Below, piece after piece: positions 27,998-36,373 of a stretch of 64,000 bases of DNA. Under the pieces are notes generated by a model. The model was not told the DNA's origin, did no database searches, and saw only the letters and a program-made list of their open reading frames with translations. Source of the stretch: Flaviflexus ciconiae (GTDB lineage: Bacteria; Actinomycetota; Actinomycetes; Actinomycetales; Actinomycetaceae); NCBI RefSeq assembly GCF_003971195.1, contig NZ_CP034593.1:1364001-1428000 (forward strand), given 5' to 3'. Positions within the stretch are counted from its first letter, which is position 1; each line of letters opens with the position of its first letter. Both the position numbers and the translations under genes were made by a program.

Positions 27998-28588
27998 CTA
28001 CGATTTGTCGAGCACATCCAATGCCACAGCGCCACCGTCAAAGGTTTCGGGGAAGACGTCAGCACGGGTCGGATGGACTTCACCGTCAACGATCGGGAAA
28101 ACCCCTTGTCCCGCCAGTGGCATTGACCAGACCTTCCCTTCCACTGTTCCGGGGCTGGACACATACTCTGACGCAACAATGACGTAGCTGTTTCCAGGAA
28201 CCAGGTACTCCTCGTCTGACGCCTCACTCATGGTGCCAAACTGTGACTGGACAACGGTCAGTTCCGTTCCCACGAGCAACTTGTCACCCTTCAAGACGTC
28301 ATCCACCTTGACGGTGAGGCTTTCCATTAAAAGACCAGGATCATCGGCATGATCCGCCTTCCCGTCTCGACCATAATCAACATACTCCGCGTCGACTGAC
28401 ACAACCGTAACAACCAGCGTTGCGTCATGTTGGTCTTGCACATCCTCAAAGGAGCTATAGATAACCGGAGCCACTTGGACGATCGGGTGGGACTCAATCG
28501 AGTCACCGTTTCCCAGCCACGACACCGCACCAGCTATCACAGCGGAAAGCCCGAAAACACTTATCACGCCAATCAATTTTCTATTCAT
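27998..28588 (-). CDS. Exported or membrane-anchored protein of unknown function
   Basis: 196 residues. The N-terminus (MNRKLIGVISVFGLSAVIAG) is a signal peptide or single anchor. The rest is acidic and hydrophilic with several beta-strand-like stretches (TLVVTVVSVD, LTVKVDDVLKG, NSYVIVASEY). I recognise no family. It lies 15 bases behind the secreted protease gene on the same strand, so it may be a partner, inhibitor or substrate of that protease. Base composition is more AT-rich than in neighbouring core genes. Confidence 0.72.
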   Translation of the reverse strand: MNRKLIGVISVFGLSAVIAGAVSWLGNGDSIESHPIVQVAPVIYSSFEDVQDQHDATLVVTVVSVDAEYVDYGRDGKADHADDPGLLMESLTVKVDDVLKGDKLLVGTELTVVQSQFGTMSEASDEEYLVPGNSYVIVASEYVSSPGTVEGKVWSMPLAGQGVFPIVDGEVHPTRADVFPETFDGGAVALDVLDKS

Positions 28589-28603
28589 TGCAGAACTCCG
28601 CTC

Positions 28604-29179
28604 CTAATATCTGGCGATAACGCCATTAATGTCGTTGGGCTGTGGAGTGGTCATAGAACAATCCGTCAGATAACCAATGTCAACCCGCATTATGCGACAA
28701 CCGTAAGTGACATGGCCAAGCCCGTAGGCGTGCCCAAGCTCGTGAGTAGAGATTCGATCCTTCTGGGGGCCTGTGCGAGTATGAATGAGCGAGGAGTTCC
28801 ATACGAAATTTACCTCATTGCCCGAGTAAGTCCCATCCGCGTCACAGGTGGCAGAAATCCATGCGTAGGCGTTTTGGTTCGGATACGAGTCGTCAGTGAC
28901 GTTAACTTCTGGGTCCAGTGAGGTCGTAGACTCTGAGAAGTATCCGGGAGCCGAAGTGTTGTTCCATGAGCTGACCCCGTGCTTAGTAGCCCGTAGAAGC
29001 GAAGCGCTACTCACTGAGTAGAAGCGATAGGTTATCGGAGAAATTGAACCTTGGTCGTAGCGACAACCCGAAAAGGTGTAGGAATGCGCCACTGACGAAA
29101 AGGAAACCCCTAATAGACAACCGAGAATAAGCGCCAGCATAAGAGCAAGCGAGTGGCGGACAGTTAGTATTTTCTGCAC
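28604..29179 (-). CDS. Secreted matrixin-like zinc metalloprotease
   Basis: 191 residues. A signal peptide covers about the first 32 (ending near SVAHS). The zinc site HELGHAYGLGH (146-156) has the three histidines and catalytic Glu of metzincins. A Met-turn candidate is M164 in CRIM, and the ending PQPNDINGVIARY copies the D-(I/L)-x-G-I C-terminus of M10A matrixins. Four cysteines in the mature part (39, 112, 161 and 174) could form disulfides. No propeptide or cysteine switch is seen. GTG start with AAGGA 5 nt upstream. It sits in an AT-richer patch of probable foreign origin. Confidence 0.85.
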   Translation of the reverse strand: MQKILTVRHSLALMLALILGCLLGVSFSSVAHSYTFSGCRYDQGSISPITYRFYSVSSASLLRATKHGVSSWNNTSAPGYFSESTTSLDPEVNVTDDSYPNQNAYAWISATCDADGTYSGNEVNFVWNSSLIHTRTGPQKDRISTHELGHAYGLGHVTYGCRIMRVDIGYLTDCSMTTPQPNDINGVIARY

Positions 29180-30131
29180 CTGAATCCTTGACGGTTATTG
29201 ATATCGCTTCCACCTCAGTTGACGGATGATATCGCTCGATAAGTAAAACCAATGAAATAGATTCAACAACGAATCTGTAAAATTATGTACGTTTCGTCTC
29301 TACAGAAGTGACGTAGAGCAAATGAGCCAGGCAATCGAGTATTCGAGTAAATCTGAGAGTTAACTCGACACTCAGATGGTCTCTAGACGGGACCAACGAT
29401 CCATGTGCTCTAAATTACACCTACGCTCATTCCTAGTCAATGCTCAGTCCAGAATGATATCGCCTCGGTCACATTAGAGTCCCAGATTGGAGGCAAAGGG
29501 CGACGATCATCACCTTCCTAATCATCTTGCGACGTTTCGGCTCAACCCGTCATAGAATTAGGCCCGCTTATGTCCCACAAGGCCTAGGTCATCGCCCTGT
29601 AGGGTGTGGAAGTCCTTACAACTAGCACCTGTGGTGCACAACTGGACAATATCCCTCTAACTCAGGTTAGTTGTGAGTCAGTCTTCATGTCTTGGAAGAT
29701 AGCTTCGGGATGACGATTGCGCTTGGTTTATCTGATGAGAAAGTCCGTGATTTCGGGTACGAGTTTGAACACCAGCCCATGGCATCAAAGGTGCATGGCT
29801 GGTCGAGCAGGGAATGAGTTGAGACCGGTTTCGCAGGTGGCGCGGGTCACGGTGTGTGACGGAAGCCTGGGCCGGGGCTGATTCCACAACCGGATAGTGC
29901 TAGGACAAGCCCCACGCAACGACGCCATACCGCCAAACAGAATGCTAGTGTGTTGCGTCGATAACTCGTTATTAGTGATGCGAAAAACAACTGGGCGCAC
30001 ATTGGCAAGGAGGTGAGCAGCTTTCCCATTTATTGAGCAGGGTCGGACCCCAGGTCCTCTCCCGGACTCCAACGAAAAGCACTTCTCAGCCCCGTGAGTT
30101 CTATCAACTTCTGCACCCCGGCACTGCCATT

Positions 30132-30168
30132 CATCGATCGGGATATTGCCATCCAGCGCGGCGCATAA
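30132..30168 (+). pseudogene. Remnant: diverged copy of the proC 3' end
   Basis: Matches 27886-27922 at 33 of 37 bases and encodes IDRDIAIQRGA plus stop, against IDRDIAIQRGE in proC. Three of the four differences are silent third-position changes, so the copy diverged while coding. Weaker similarity continues for about 26 bases past the stop. Confidence 0.75.
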
Positions 30169-30203
30169 GACTGTACCGATTCACTGGATCGTCCGAACTT
30201 TGA

Positions 30204-30232
30204 CTGTGGGCCCCTCATTGCGGGGCTCACAG
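30204..30232 (-). terminator. Hairpin ending the siderophore operon
   Basis: CTGTG(A)GCCCC and GGGGC(C)CACAG pair around a 7-base loop (10 pairs and one mismatch), about 70 bases past the stop of the siderophore-interacting gene. Confidence 0.65.
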
Positions 30233-30240
30233 AATGTCTG

Positions 30241-30294
30241 ACACTAGACCTTCGTCTAACACTGGACCTTCGTATTATTCTGGAGCCTCAGTCC
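30241..30294. repeat. 18-base tandem repeats
   Basis: ACACTAGACCTTCGTCTA (30241-30258) is followed by ACACTGGACCTTCGTATT (30259-30276) and a weak third unit to 30294, just downstream of the siderophore-interacting gene. Confidence 0.55.
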
Positions 30295-30300
30295 TCATTT

Positions 30301-31217
30301 TTAGCCTTTCATGGCAACGCCGATTCGCCAGTAGCCCATGAAGGCAACCTGGCTGCGGTCCACTCCCCTGTCTCGAACGAGGTAGCGGCGAAGTTCCTTG
30401 ACGACTCCACTTTCACCTGCGATCCAGTAGTAGGTGCCGTCGGTTGGTTTTGCATCGGTAGCAAGGTCCTCGCCGGCGGATGAATAGTTCGGGGTTTCCC
30501 ACAGCAGTGGTGCGTCTGGGCTTTCCGCAGAAACTGCGGATACCGGACCTTCAACATGCCATCCCAAAGCGGGCGCTAGCCGCGATCCCTGTTCGGCGCC
30601 GGAGCGCGGGAGCCACGTGATTTCGTGGTGCGAGGCAGAGGTGATCTCTAGCCGGTCGTATTCGGTGGGGATCTCGATGTAGGCGGTGCAGGGAACTTCT
30701 GCGCCTTCTTTTGCGAGGTCCTCGAGGATTCGCGCTATCGCAGGCGCAGCTGTCTCGTCTCCGAGGAGAACCACTTTCTGTGCTTCACCGCGATTGAATT
30801 CAATGCCGCCGGAGGCGGCACCCTGCATGGGTGCAATGAGAATGATTTCGGAACCGATCGTGGCGTATTTTGCCCAGGTGGCCGCGGGGCCGATCTTTCC
30901 GTTTTCTTCGTGCATGACGAAGTCAATTGCCAAGCGTACTTTGTCGCCTACTCGGGTGGCGGATCGAACGGAGTAGGTACGCATGATCCCCGACTTTCTT
31001 CGGGGATGTCGAGCCAAGCCCGGTACCACTCGTCGGTTTCAACGAGCTCGGGAAGCTGACCCGATGCTGAGGGGAAGATCAGCTTGATCCGCTGATCGTA
31101 GAAATGGTCGTCGGTATCTAGATCCAGGTCCGGGCCGATAAGAACAATCCTCCGGAAGTTTGGGGAGAGGTCGAGGATTTCGTCGACGCGGACACGGACG
31201 GGGCCAAATGTTGCCAT
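30301..31217 (-). pseudogene. Siderophore-interacting protein (FAD ferric reductase), frameshifted
   Basis: SIP-family flavoproteins release iron from imported ferric siderophores. The N-terminal half is read from the ATG at 31217 (MATFGPVRVRVDEILDLSPN) to ...LDIPEESRG. The rest continues in another frame with the FAD motif RTYSVRSA and IDFVMHEENGKIGPAATWA, then the NAD(P)H-binding half to 30301. The frames meet at a GGGG run (minus strand of 30988-30991): one extra G would read EESRGIMRTYSVR without a break. The run lies in an ATCCCCG...CGGGGAT hairpin. It is either a true one-base deletion or a sequence error. Last gene of the iron operon. Confidence 0.85.
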
Positions 31218-31222
31218 GGTCC

Positions 31223-32029
31223 CTACCTTTCGTTGGTGTGGTGACGGCCAATCGGCATGACTAACGGACTGTCGGACACGGGATCGGGGTGCACCTGGCA
31301 GCGGATCCCGAACACCTCCAGCATGGTCTCAGGCGTGACAACTTCTTCTGGGGTTCCCTGATGCATGATTGCGCCGTCTTTCATGGCGACCAAGTAGTCG
31401 GAGTATCTTGCAGCCAGGTTAATGTCGTGCAGGACCATGACAATCGTTGTGCCCTTGGAGGCATTCCGGTCAGTGAGCAGGTCGAGGATCTCCAGCTGGT
31501 TGGCCAGGTCCAGGAAGGTTGTCGGTTCGTCCAGCAGAAGGATGTCTGTTTCTTGGGCGAGAGACATGGCGATCCAGACCCGTTGGCGCTGGCCACCGGA
31601 TAGTTCGTCAACGGCCCGTTCAGCCAGATTGTCCGTTCGCGTTGAGGCAAGGGACTGGGCGACCACCTCGTAGTCGCGGGGCGACCAGCGCCCCATGATC
31701 CCCTGGTGCGGGTGGCGGCCCCTGCCCACCAGGTCAGTAACAACAATGCCTTCGGGGGCGATTGGCGACTGCGGGAGCAAGCCGAGGACCTTGGCAAGCT
31801 GCTTCGGGGTGCGGGACCGGAGCGGTTTCCCGTCGAGCAGAACATCACCGCCGTCGGGTCTGAGTAGCCGGGATAGGGCACGAAGCAGGGTGGACTTGCC
31901 GCAGCCGTTGGGCCCAACGATCGAGGTGATTTTCCCGGGAGGGATCTCGAGTGTCATGTTCTCGATAACGGGACGGTCCCCATATCCGAGTGCAATGTCT
32001 TGTGCGACAAGCGTGTGCTGATCTGTCAC
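31223..32029 (-). CDS. Ferric siderophore ABC transporter, ATPase
   Basis: 268 residues, FecE/FepC type. Walker A GPNGCGKST, signature LSGGQRQRVWIAMSL, Walker B ILLLDEPTTFLD and the H-loop VLHDINLA are all intact. The start is the GTG at 32029, which overlaps the stop of the upstream permease (GTGA) and has GGGAG 6 nt before it; the frame is open further upstream but that is inside the permease gene. It powers the two permeases encoded just before it. Confidence 0.94.
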   Translation of the reverse strand: MTDQHTLVAQDIALGYGDRPVIENMTLEIPPGKITSIVGPNGCGKSTLLRALSRLLRPDGGDVLLDGKPLRSRTPKQLAKVLGLLPQSPIAPEGIVVTDLVGRGRHPHQGIMGRWSPRDYEVVAQSLASTRTDNLAERAVDELSGGQRQRVWIAMSLAQETDILLLDEPTTFLDLANQLEILDLLTDRNASKGTTIVMVLHDINLAARYSDYLVAMKDGAIMHQGTPEEVVTPETMLEVFGIRCQVHPDPVSDSPLVMPIGRHHTNER

Positions 32030-33282
32030 AGGGAACTCCCTCCGCGATTGGTGCGGGCCAGAAGATAGATAAGGAACGGTGCACCCAGTGCCCCGGTGAT
32101 AACACCCACGGGGTAACGGGTACCGAAGAGGAACTGTCCGGCAAGATCCGCGATCAGAACGACGAGCGCGCCGACAACCGCGGACGGCAAGAACAGCGAA
32201 CCGCCCTGCCCCACTAGACGAACCGCGATCGGGCCAGACACGAAAGCAACAAAAGCAATCGGACCGCACGCGGCCGTTGCCACGGCAATGAGAATGACGG
32301 CAGAAACGATGAGTGCAACGCGGGTGGACTGGACTCGAACACCGAGACCCGCAGCCGTTTCATCACCGAGCCGCAGAACATTGAGGTTCCGGGAAAACAC
32401 CACGATGATCGGGATAAGAATGCAGACGGCCCACACGAGCGGCATGGTCCGCTCCCACGTGGCACCGTTGAGCGAACCCGTCAACCACCTCGTCGCCGTT
32501 GGCAGATCCCACGTACTTGCCTGCGACAGAGCGTAGGTAACAACAGACTGGAGCATTGCGGCAACACCAATGCCGATAAGGATGAGCCGCGTTCCAGCAA
32601 ACCCACCCCGATAGGACAGGAGATAGATCGCGAGCGCAACAAGCAGGGAGGCAACGAGTGCTACGGCCGAGACCTGGGCCTGCCCCATCCCGAAGATCAC
32701 AATGCCGATAACACCGGCGGCTGAGGCACCTGCCGAAATACCGATGATGTCGGGAGAGGCCAGCTGGTTGCGGAGCATCGTCTGAAACGTCACGCCCGCT
32801 GCACCGAACGCGAGGCCCGCCAACAATCCCATCGTGGCTCGTGGGAGACGAAGAACACCCACAGCATACGAAGCCCCGGGAACATCCTCGCCCCTGATCA
32901 CCGCCATAACATCGGATGGTGGGTAAAACACCTCACCCCACATGAGACTGAAGGCGTAAACGGCCACAAGCAGTGCAATGAGAAGCCCGGTAATGATTCC
33001 GCGCCTGCGGATCCTGTTATGACGGGACTGCTTCAGCCGCTGGCCAAGAGGAATGGAAGCTGGAGAATCTTCCGTCGACCGTGTGACCGCCTGGTTAGTC
33101 GCCTGCTCGGTGAGGACATGCTCGACTGAATCGTCTGGCCTGGCAGAGAGGATGCCGTGGTCGCTAACGTCCACATCGTTACTGCTTGTGTCCGCATCGC
33201 CAGCGTCCGCACCGTTTGCTCCGGCAAGGTCACGGGACCCGGCAACGTTTTGGGATGAGGTTTTAGAGTAGCTAGGTTTCAC
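32026..33282 (-). CDS. Ferric siderophore ABC transporter, permease (FecCD family), long N-terminus
   Basis: 418 residues. From about residue 95 it is a normal FecCD permease of about ten helices: GVLRLPRATMGLLAGLAFGAAGVTFQ, then SPDIIGISAGASA, and the C-terminal GTRYPVGVITGALGAPFLIYLL. The first 90 residues are a soluble, Asp/Ser-rich extension not normal for the family. The GTG start overlaps the stop of the other permease and has GAGGGA upstream, so the extension seems to be translated. Pairs with the next gene to form the membrane channel. Confidence 0.92.
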   Translation of the reverse strand: MKPSYSKTSSQNVAGSRDLAGANGADAGDADTSSNDVDVSDHGILSARPDDSVEHVLTEQATNQAVTRSTEDSPASIPLGQRLKQSRHNRIRRRGIITGLLIALLVAVYAFSLMWGEVFYPPSDVMAVIRGEDVPGASYAVGVLRLPRATMGLLAGLAFGAAGVTFQTMLRNQLASPDIIGISAGASAAGVIGIVIFGMGQAQVSAVALVASLLVALAIYLLSYRGGFAGTRLILIGIGVAAMLQSVVTYALSQASTWDLPTATRWLTGSLNGATWERTMPLVWAVCILIPIIVVFSRNLNVLRLGDETAAGLGVRVQSTRVALIVSAVILIAVATAACGPIAFVAFVSGPIAVRLVGQGGSLFLPSAVVGALVVLIADLAGQFLFGTRYPVGVITGALGAPFLIYLLARTNRGGSSL

Positions 33283-34316
33283 AGTTCCCTCACCTTCTGC
33301 CTACGGACAATCCAGATGAAGAAGGGGGCGCCGATGATCGGCATGATAATACCGACCGCTATCTCCTGGCCCGGAACAACGACGCGGCCAAGGGTGTCCG
33401 CAAGGATAACGAGGACAGCCCCGGCGAGGGCCGTGGTTGGCATGAGCCACCGGTGATCCGTTCCGACGATGAGGCGGCACAGGTGCGGGACAATCAGCCC
33501 CACGAAGCCGATGGGGCCGGCCAGTGCCGTTGCGACACCGCAGAGGATCACGGCCCCTATCGAGGACAGGATCCTGGTCCGCAAAACGTTCTCACCGAGA
33601 CCGGTTGCGAGCTCGTCACCGAGTGCCAGGGCGTTGAGGCCGCCCGCGGTGAAGACGCAGATTAGGGTGCCGACAATGAGGAACGGTATGGCAATCCCAA
33701 GCCTGTCCCACTCTGCACCTGCAACGCCGCCAATCTGCCAGTGCCGGAATGAATCCATGACGTCGATACGGGGCAGAAGAATAGCGGAGACCAGGGCAGT
33801 GAGTGCGGCCGACGTGGCGGCGCCCGCGAGCGCAAGCTTCAACGGTGTGGCTCCGCCGCGACCGAGCGAGCCAACGACGTAGACGAAGGCCGCGGCAAAG
33901 GCAGAACCGAGGATGGCGAGGAACATGATGTTCACGGGGTTTGTTGCCCCAAAGAAGGTCATGCCGATAACCACGGCAAGGGACGCTCCCGATAGGACGC
34001 CGAAGATCCCGGGGTCGGCAAGCGGGTTTCTGGTCACTGCCTGCATACTCGTCCCCGACATGGCTAATGCTGCTCCAATAAGGAAGCCGAGGGCCGTACG
34101 GGGAATTCTCTTGTAGGCGGCCGCCTGTTCGGCCGTGTCGGTGTTGCCTTGGATAGCGGCAAACGCGTCGGAGACTCCGATCGAGCGGACACCGAACATG
34201 ATCGAGGCAAGGACAGCGAGAGCCAGAAGGACAAGTAGGAGGGTAATGAAGGCGAGGCGGCGCCCGCCCCTGGAACGTTCAGTCCTCGGGGTGGGCACCG
34301 CTTGCGTGACTGTCAT
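33279..34316 (-). CDS. Ferric siderophore ABC transporter, permease (FecCD family)
   Basis: 345 residues with about ten membrane helices. FecCD signatures: RIPRTALGFLIGAALAMSGTSMQAVTRNPLADPGIFGV near the N-terminus, GLIVPHLCRLIVGTDHR for the ATPase contact, and the ending GIIMPIIGAPFFIWIVRR. Forms the channel with the other permease. The ATG is 5 bases past the lipoprotein stop. The stop overlaps the next gene, so the operon runs lipoprotein, two permeases, ATPase, SIP. Confidence 0.94.
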   Translation of the reverse strand: MTVTQAVPTPRTERSRGGRRLAFITLLLVLLALAVLASIMFGVRSIGVSDAFAAIQGNTDTAEQAAAYKRIPRTALGFLIGAALAMSGTSMQAVTRNPLADPGIFGVLSGASLAVVIGMTFFGATNPVNIMFLAILGSAFAAAFVYVVGSLGRGGATPLKLALAGAATSAALTALVSAILLPRIDVMDSFRHWQIGGVAGAEWDRLGIAIPFLIVGTLICVFTAGGLNALALGDELATGLGENVLRTRILSSIGAVILCGVATALAGPIGFVGLIVPHLCRLIVGTDHRWLMPTTALAGAVLVILADTLGRVVVPGQEIAVGIIMPIIGAPFFIWIVRRQKVREL

Positions 34317-34321
34317 CGACG

Positions 34322-35413
34322 TTAGTTAAGTGCTTCTTCGAAGAGGGAGAAATAGTCGTCAATCCCCCATGCCACCGACAGCGGTGACGAGTTAGCGGCC
34401 GCGGCGAGCGGGCCATTACCGAGGAAGACGACGCGGCCCTCGGCGATTGCCGGGATCCGGGACAGGAGAGCATCCCCCTGCCACGCTTCAAGGCTGGATT
34501 CGTTCTCAGCGGGATCATTGGAGCCGTAGGCGATAAGGAAATCGACATCGTCGAAAGCCTCGGGGTTCTCGGCGGAGACCTCGACGTAGAACGTCTCAGC
34601 GTCGGCGGATTCATCGAGGATGCTGGCAGTTCCGAAACCGTTGTCGAGCAGGAAGCCTTGGCGCGGATCAAGTGCCGTGTAGACACCGATCTTTGACATG
34701 TCGGAGTTATCAATGAAAGCGAAGACAGGCTTCGTGCCCTCCAATGAGGGATGGTTCTCCAGGGCGGCGGCAATCTCGGCGTCGAGCTCCTCGACGAGCT
34801 GCTGGCCCTCTTCCTCCAGACCGAGGGCCTTCGAGTTCACGAGGATCGTGTCCTCAAGCGACGTACCCCACGCAAGCTCCGGGTAGGCGACGACAGGAGC
34901 AATCTGGGAAAGCTGGTCGTACTCTTCCTGCGTCAGGCCGGAGTAGGCGGCAAGAATAACGTCAGGATTCGTGTTGGCGACCTTCTCGAACGGGATGCCG
35001 TCCGTCGCATCGAACAGCTCGGGGGTCTCCCCACCAAGCTCGGCTAGTGCCTCTTCCACCCAGGGCAGCATGCCGTTGTCGTCATCGTCTCCCCACGAGA
35101 CCCTCTCCATACCAACCGGCACAACACCGAGCGCGAGGGGAACCTCGTGGTTGTTCCACGCAACCGTGGCGACCCGTTCCGGCTTCTCCTCGATCGTTGT
35201 CGAACCAAAAGCGTGCTCAATGGTCACCGGGAACGCGTCCGCTTCGGCGGTGTCACCGTCAGTGGTGTCCCCACCATCGCCAGTATCCTCGCCGGCAGTT
35301 TCCTCTGCCGCGGTGGTCGATTCGGTATCGGTCTCTTCATCGGAGCTACATGCAGCGAGCGAGATAGAGAGGGCGGCTGCCGCAAAGCCTGAAAGAAGGC
35401 GGCGTGGTGTCAT
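34322..35413 (-). CDS. Siderophore-binding lipoprotein
   Basis: 363-residue substrate-binding protein of the FecB/FepB (cluster A-II) class. The signal peptide ends in the lipobox LAAC with lipid cysteine C22. An acidic Asp/Glu/Thr/Gly linker (about 23-60) leads to the binding domain: VTIEHAFGSTTIEEKPERVATV is the typical first strand, and NPDVILAAYSGLTQEEYDQLSQIAPV the siderophore-cleft region. AGGAG lies 6 nt before the ATG. First gene of the uptake operon, 70 bases from a DtxR-type iron box, so it should be made under iron starvation. Confidence 0.94.
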   Translation of the reverse strand: MTPRRLLSGFAAAALSISLAACSSDEETDTESTTAAEETAGEDTGDGGDTTDGDTAEADAFPVTIEHAFGSTTIEEKPERVATVAWNNHEVPLALGVVPVGMERVSWGDDDDNGMLPWVEEALAELGGETPELFDATDGIPFEKVANTNPDVILAAYSGLTQEEYDQLSQIAPVVAYPELAWGTSLEDTILVNSKALGLEEEGQQLVEELDAEIAAALENHPSLEGTKPVFAFIDNSDMSKIGVYTALDPRQGFLLDNGFGTASILDESADAETFYVEVSAENPEAFDDVDFLIAYGSNDPAENESSLEAWQGDALLSRIPAIAEGRVVFLGNGPLAAAANSSPLSVAWGIDDYFSLFEEALN

Positions 35414-35851
35414 GTGAACTCCTGTGTGTGCAATGACCGGCGGGACTCAGCAATTGCCGAAGCTCCAACCGCACCCAACGAAGTTAGGCTGACCTAACAT
35501 TACATAGATTTACGCAATGTCGATAGGACTTAATTCCCGGTACCGCCATCCACTCCGCAACTGGACGAAGCGGGATAAACCGGTCACCAGGGAAATTGCC
35601 GACAAATGCAAGAAAAAACAGGTGGGAATGAATCGCAGAACACATTCCCAGTGGCACGAAGGAATTTATGCTAGTTCACAATCTGAAACCGCGAGGCACT
35701 TCACGTCGGGACGGCAAGGTCGGATTCTGCTCATTCATACCTAGAGCACGACCTACTTACTGGAGCTGCAAAACCATGGCCTTGAGATACCACGTCGTGC
35801 GCGGGACTCAACCTGGACCTCGCCGAACTCAGTCCTCGTTCTCGACCGGAG
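35414..35851. other. Promoter region of the iron operon
   Basis: Contains the iron box near its left end and tandem repeats at its right end next to the CofE-like gene. No gene with a ribosome site is seen on either strand. Confidence 0.6.
35483..35498. promoter_or_regulatory. DtxR/IdeR iron box
   Basis: GTTAGGCTGACCTAAC has perfect 6-base arms, and it agrees with the right 14 bases of the 19-base DtxR consensus at 13 positions (15 of 19 over the full site). It lies 70 bases upstream of the siderophore lipoprotein start, a normal place for iron-dependent repression. Confidence 0.88.
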
Positions 35852-35867
35852 TCAGTCCTGGTCCTCG
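35806..35867. repeat. About 22-base repeats crossing the CofE-like stop codon
   Basis: Units start at 35806 (ACTCAACCTGGACCTCG), 35827 (ACTCAGTCCTCGTTCTCG) and 35850 (AGTCAGTCCTGGTCCTCG). The last one contains the stop codon (35852-35854) and final codons of the minus-strand CofE-like gene, so coding bases are repeated in the 3' flank. Confidence 0.6.
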
Positions 35868-36373
35868 TAAGTGAGGAGATGTCCAAGGCCGCGAATCGCG
35901 ACGACCGGATGGTCCGGATAAGCATTCATGAGAACCTCGGCTGTTGCTGCCAAGCTCCTACGCAAATCAGCGCTACCGATTGTTGAATCAATTCCGGCCG
36001 CGGACAGAAGCTCACCCGGGCCGGTGATGATCAGGCCGGGGCGTCCACCGAACCTGGCATCGAGGCCCCGGCGGATTTCCCGTGCACTTGTTCGGGGATC
36101 CTCCGGAGGAAGAACGGAAATGCCACGCGGACTGTTCCCCTCGCTCAGAGCGTCTTCTTTTGCTGTTCCTTCTTTGACGAGCCTGCCTTCGCAGATCGCG
36201 ACAAGCTTGCGGGCAATGACAATGATGTCGCCCTGGGTAAGACCAACGGCACGATCGGGCCACACAAGAGTGTTGAGTGCGGGCGAGATCAAAGCGGGAA
36301 CATCATCCTTCGTCGTGGCCTGGGGAATACCGGGGACGGCGACGGCAAGGAGGGAACTGCGTGGGGCTTCCAT
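35852..36373 (-). CDS. Shortened CofE-like protein (F420-0:glutamate ligase family)
   Basis: 173 residues. The N-terminus (LAVAVPGIPQATTKDDVPALI, then LTQGDIIVIARKLVAICEGRLV) clearly follows CofE, the F420 gamma-glutamyl ligase. LPPEDPRTSAREIRRGLDARFGG resembles the family segment LPxDPDxSAxxIRxxL. CofE is about 245 residues; here the part between these blocks and the S-D-T-F-G-R-P-W metal region are missing, so ligase activity is doubtful. The coding frame is intact. No F420 genes (cofC, cofD) are visible in the window. The start has no good ribosome site. Confidence 0.6.
   Translation of the reverse strand: MEAPRSSLLAVAVPGIPQATTKDDVPALISPALNTLVWPDRAVGLTQGDIIVIARKLVAICEGRLVKEGTAKEDALSEGNSPRGISVLPPEDPRTSAREIRRGLDARFGGRPGLIITGPGELLSAAGIDSTIGSADLRRSLAATAEVLMNAYPDHPVVAIRGLGHLLTYEDQD

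Larger units (their letters stand above)
29180..30300. other. 1.1-kb AT-richer region without a gene
   Basis: No reading frame here has a ribosome site or a recognisable product. The left 500 bases are clearly AT-richer than the surroundings. The right end holds a copy of the proC 3' end, a hairpin and 18-base repeats. The promoter of the protease operon must be in the left part. It looks like the decayed remainder of an inserted segment. Confidence 0.6.
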
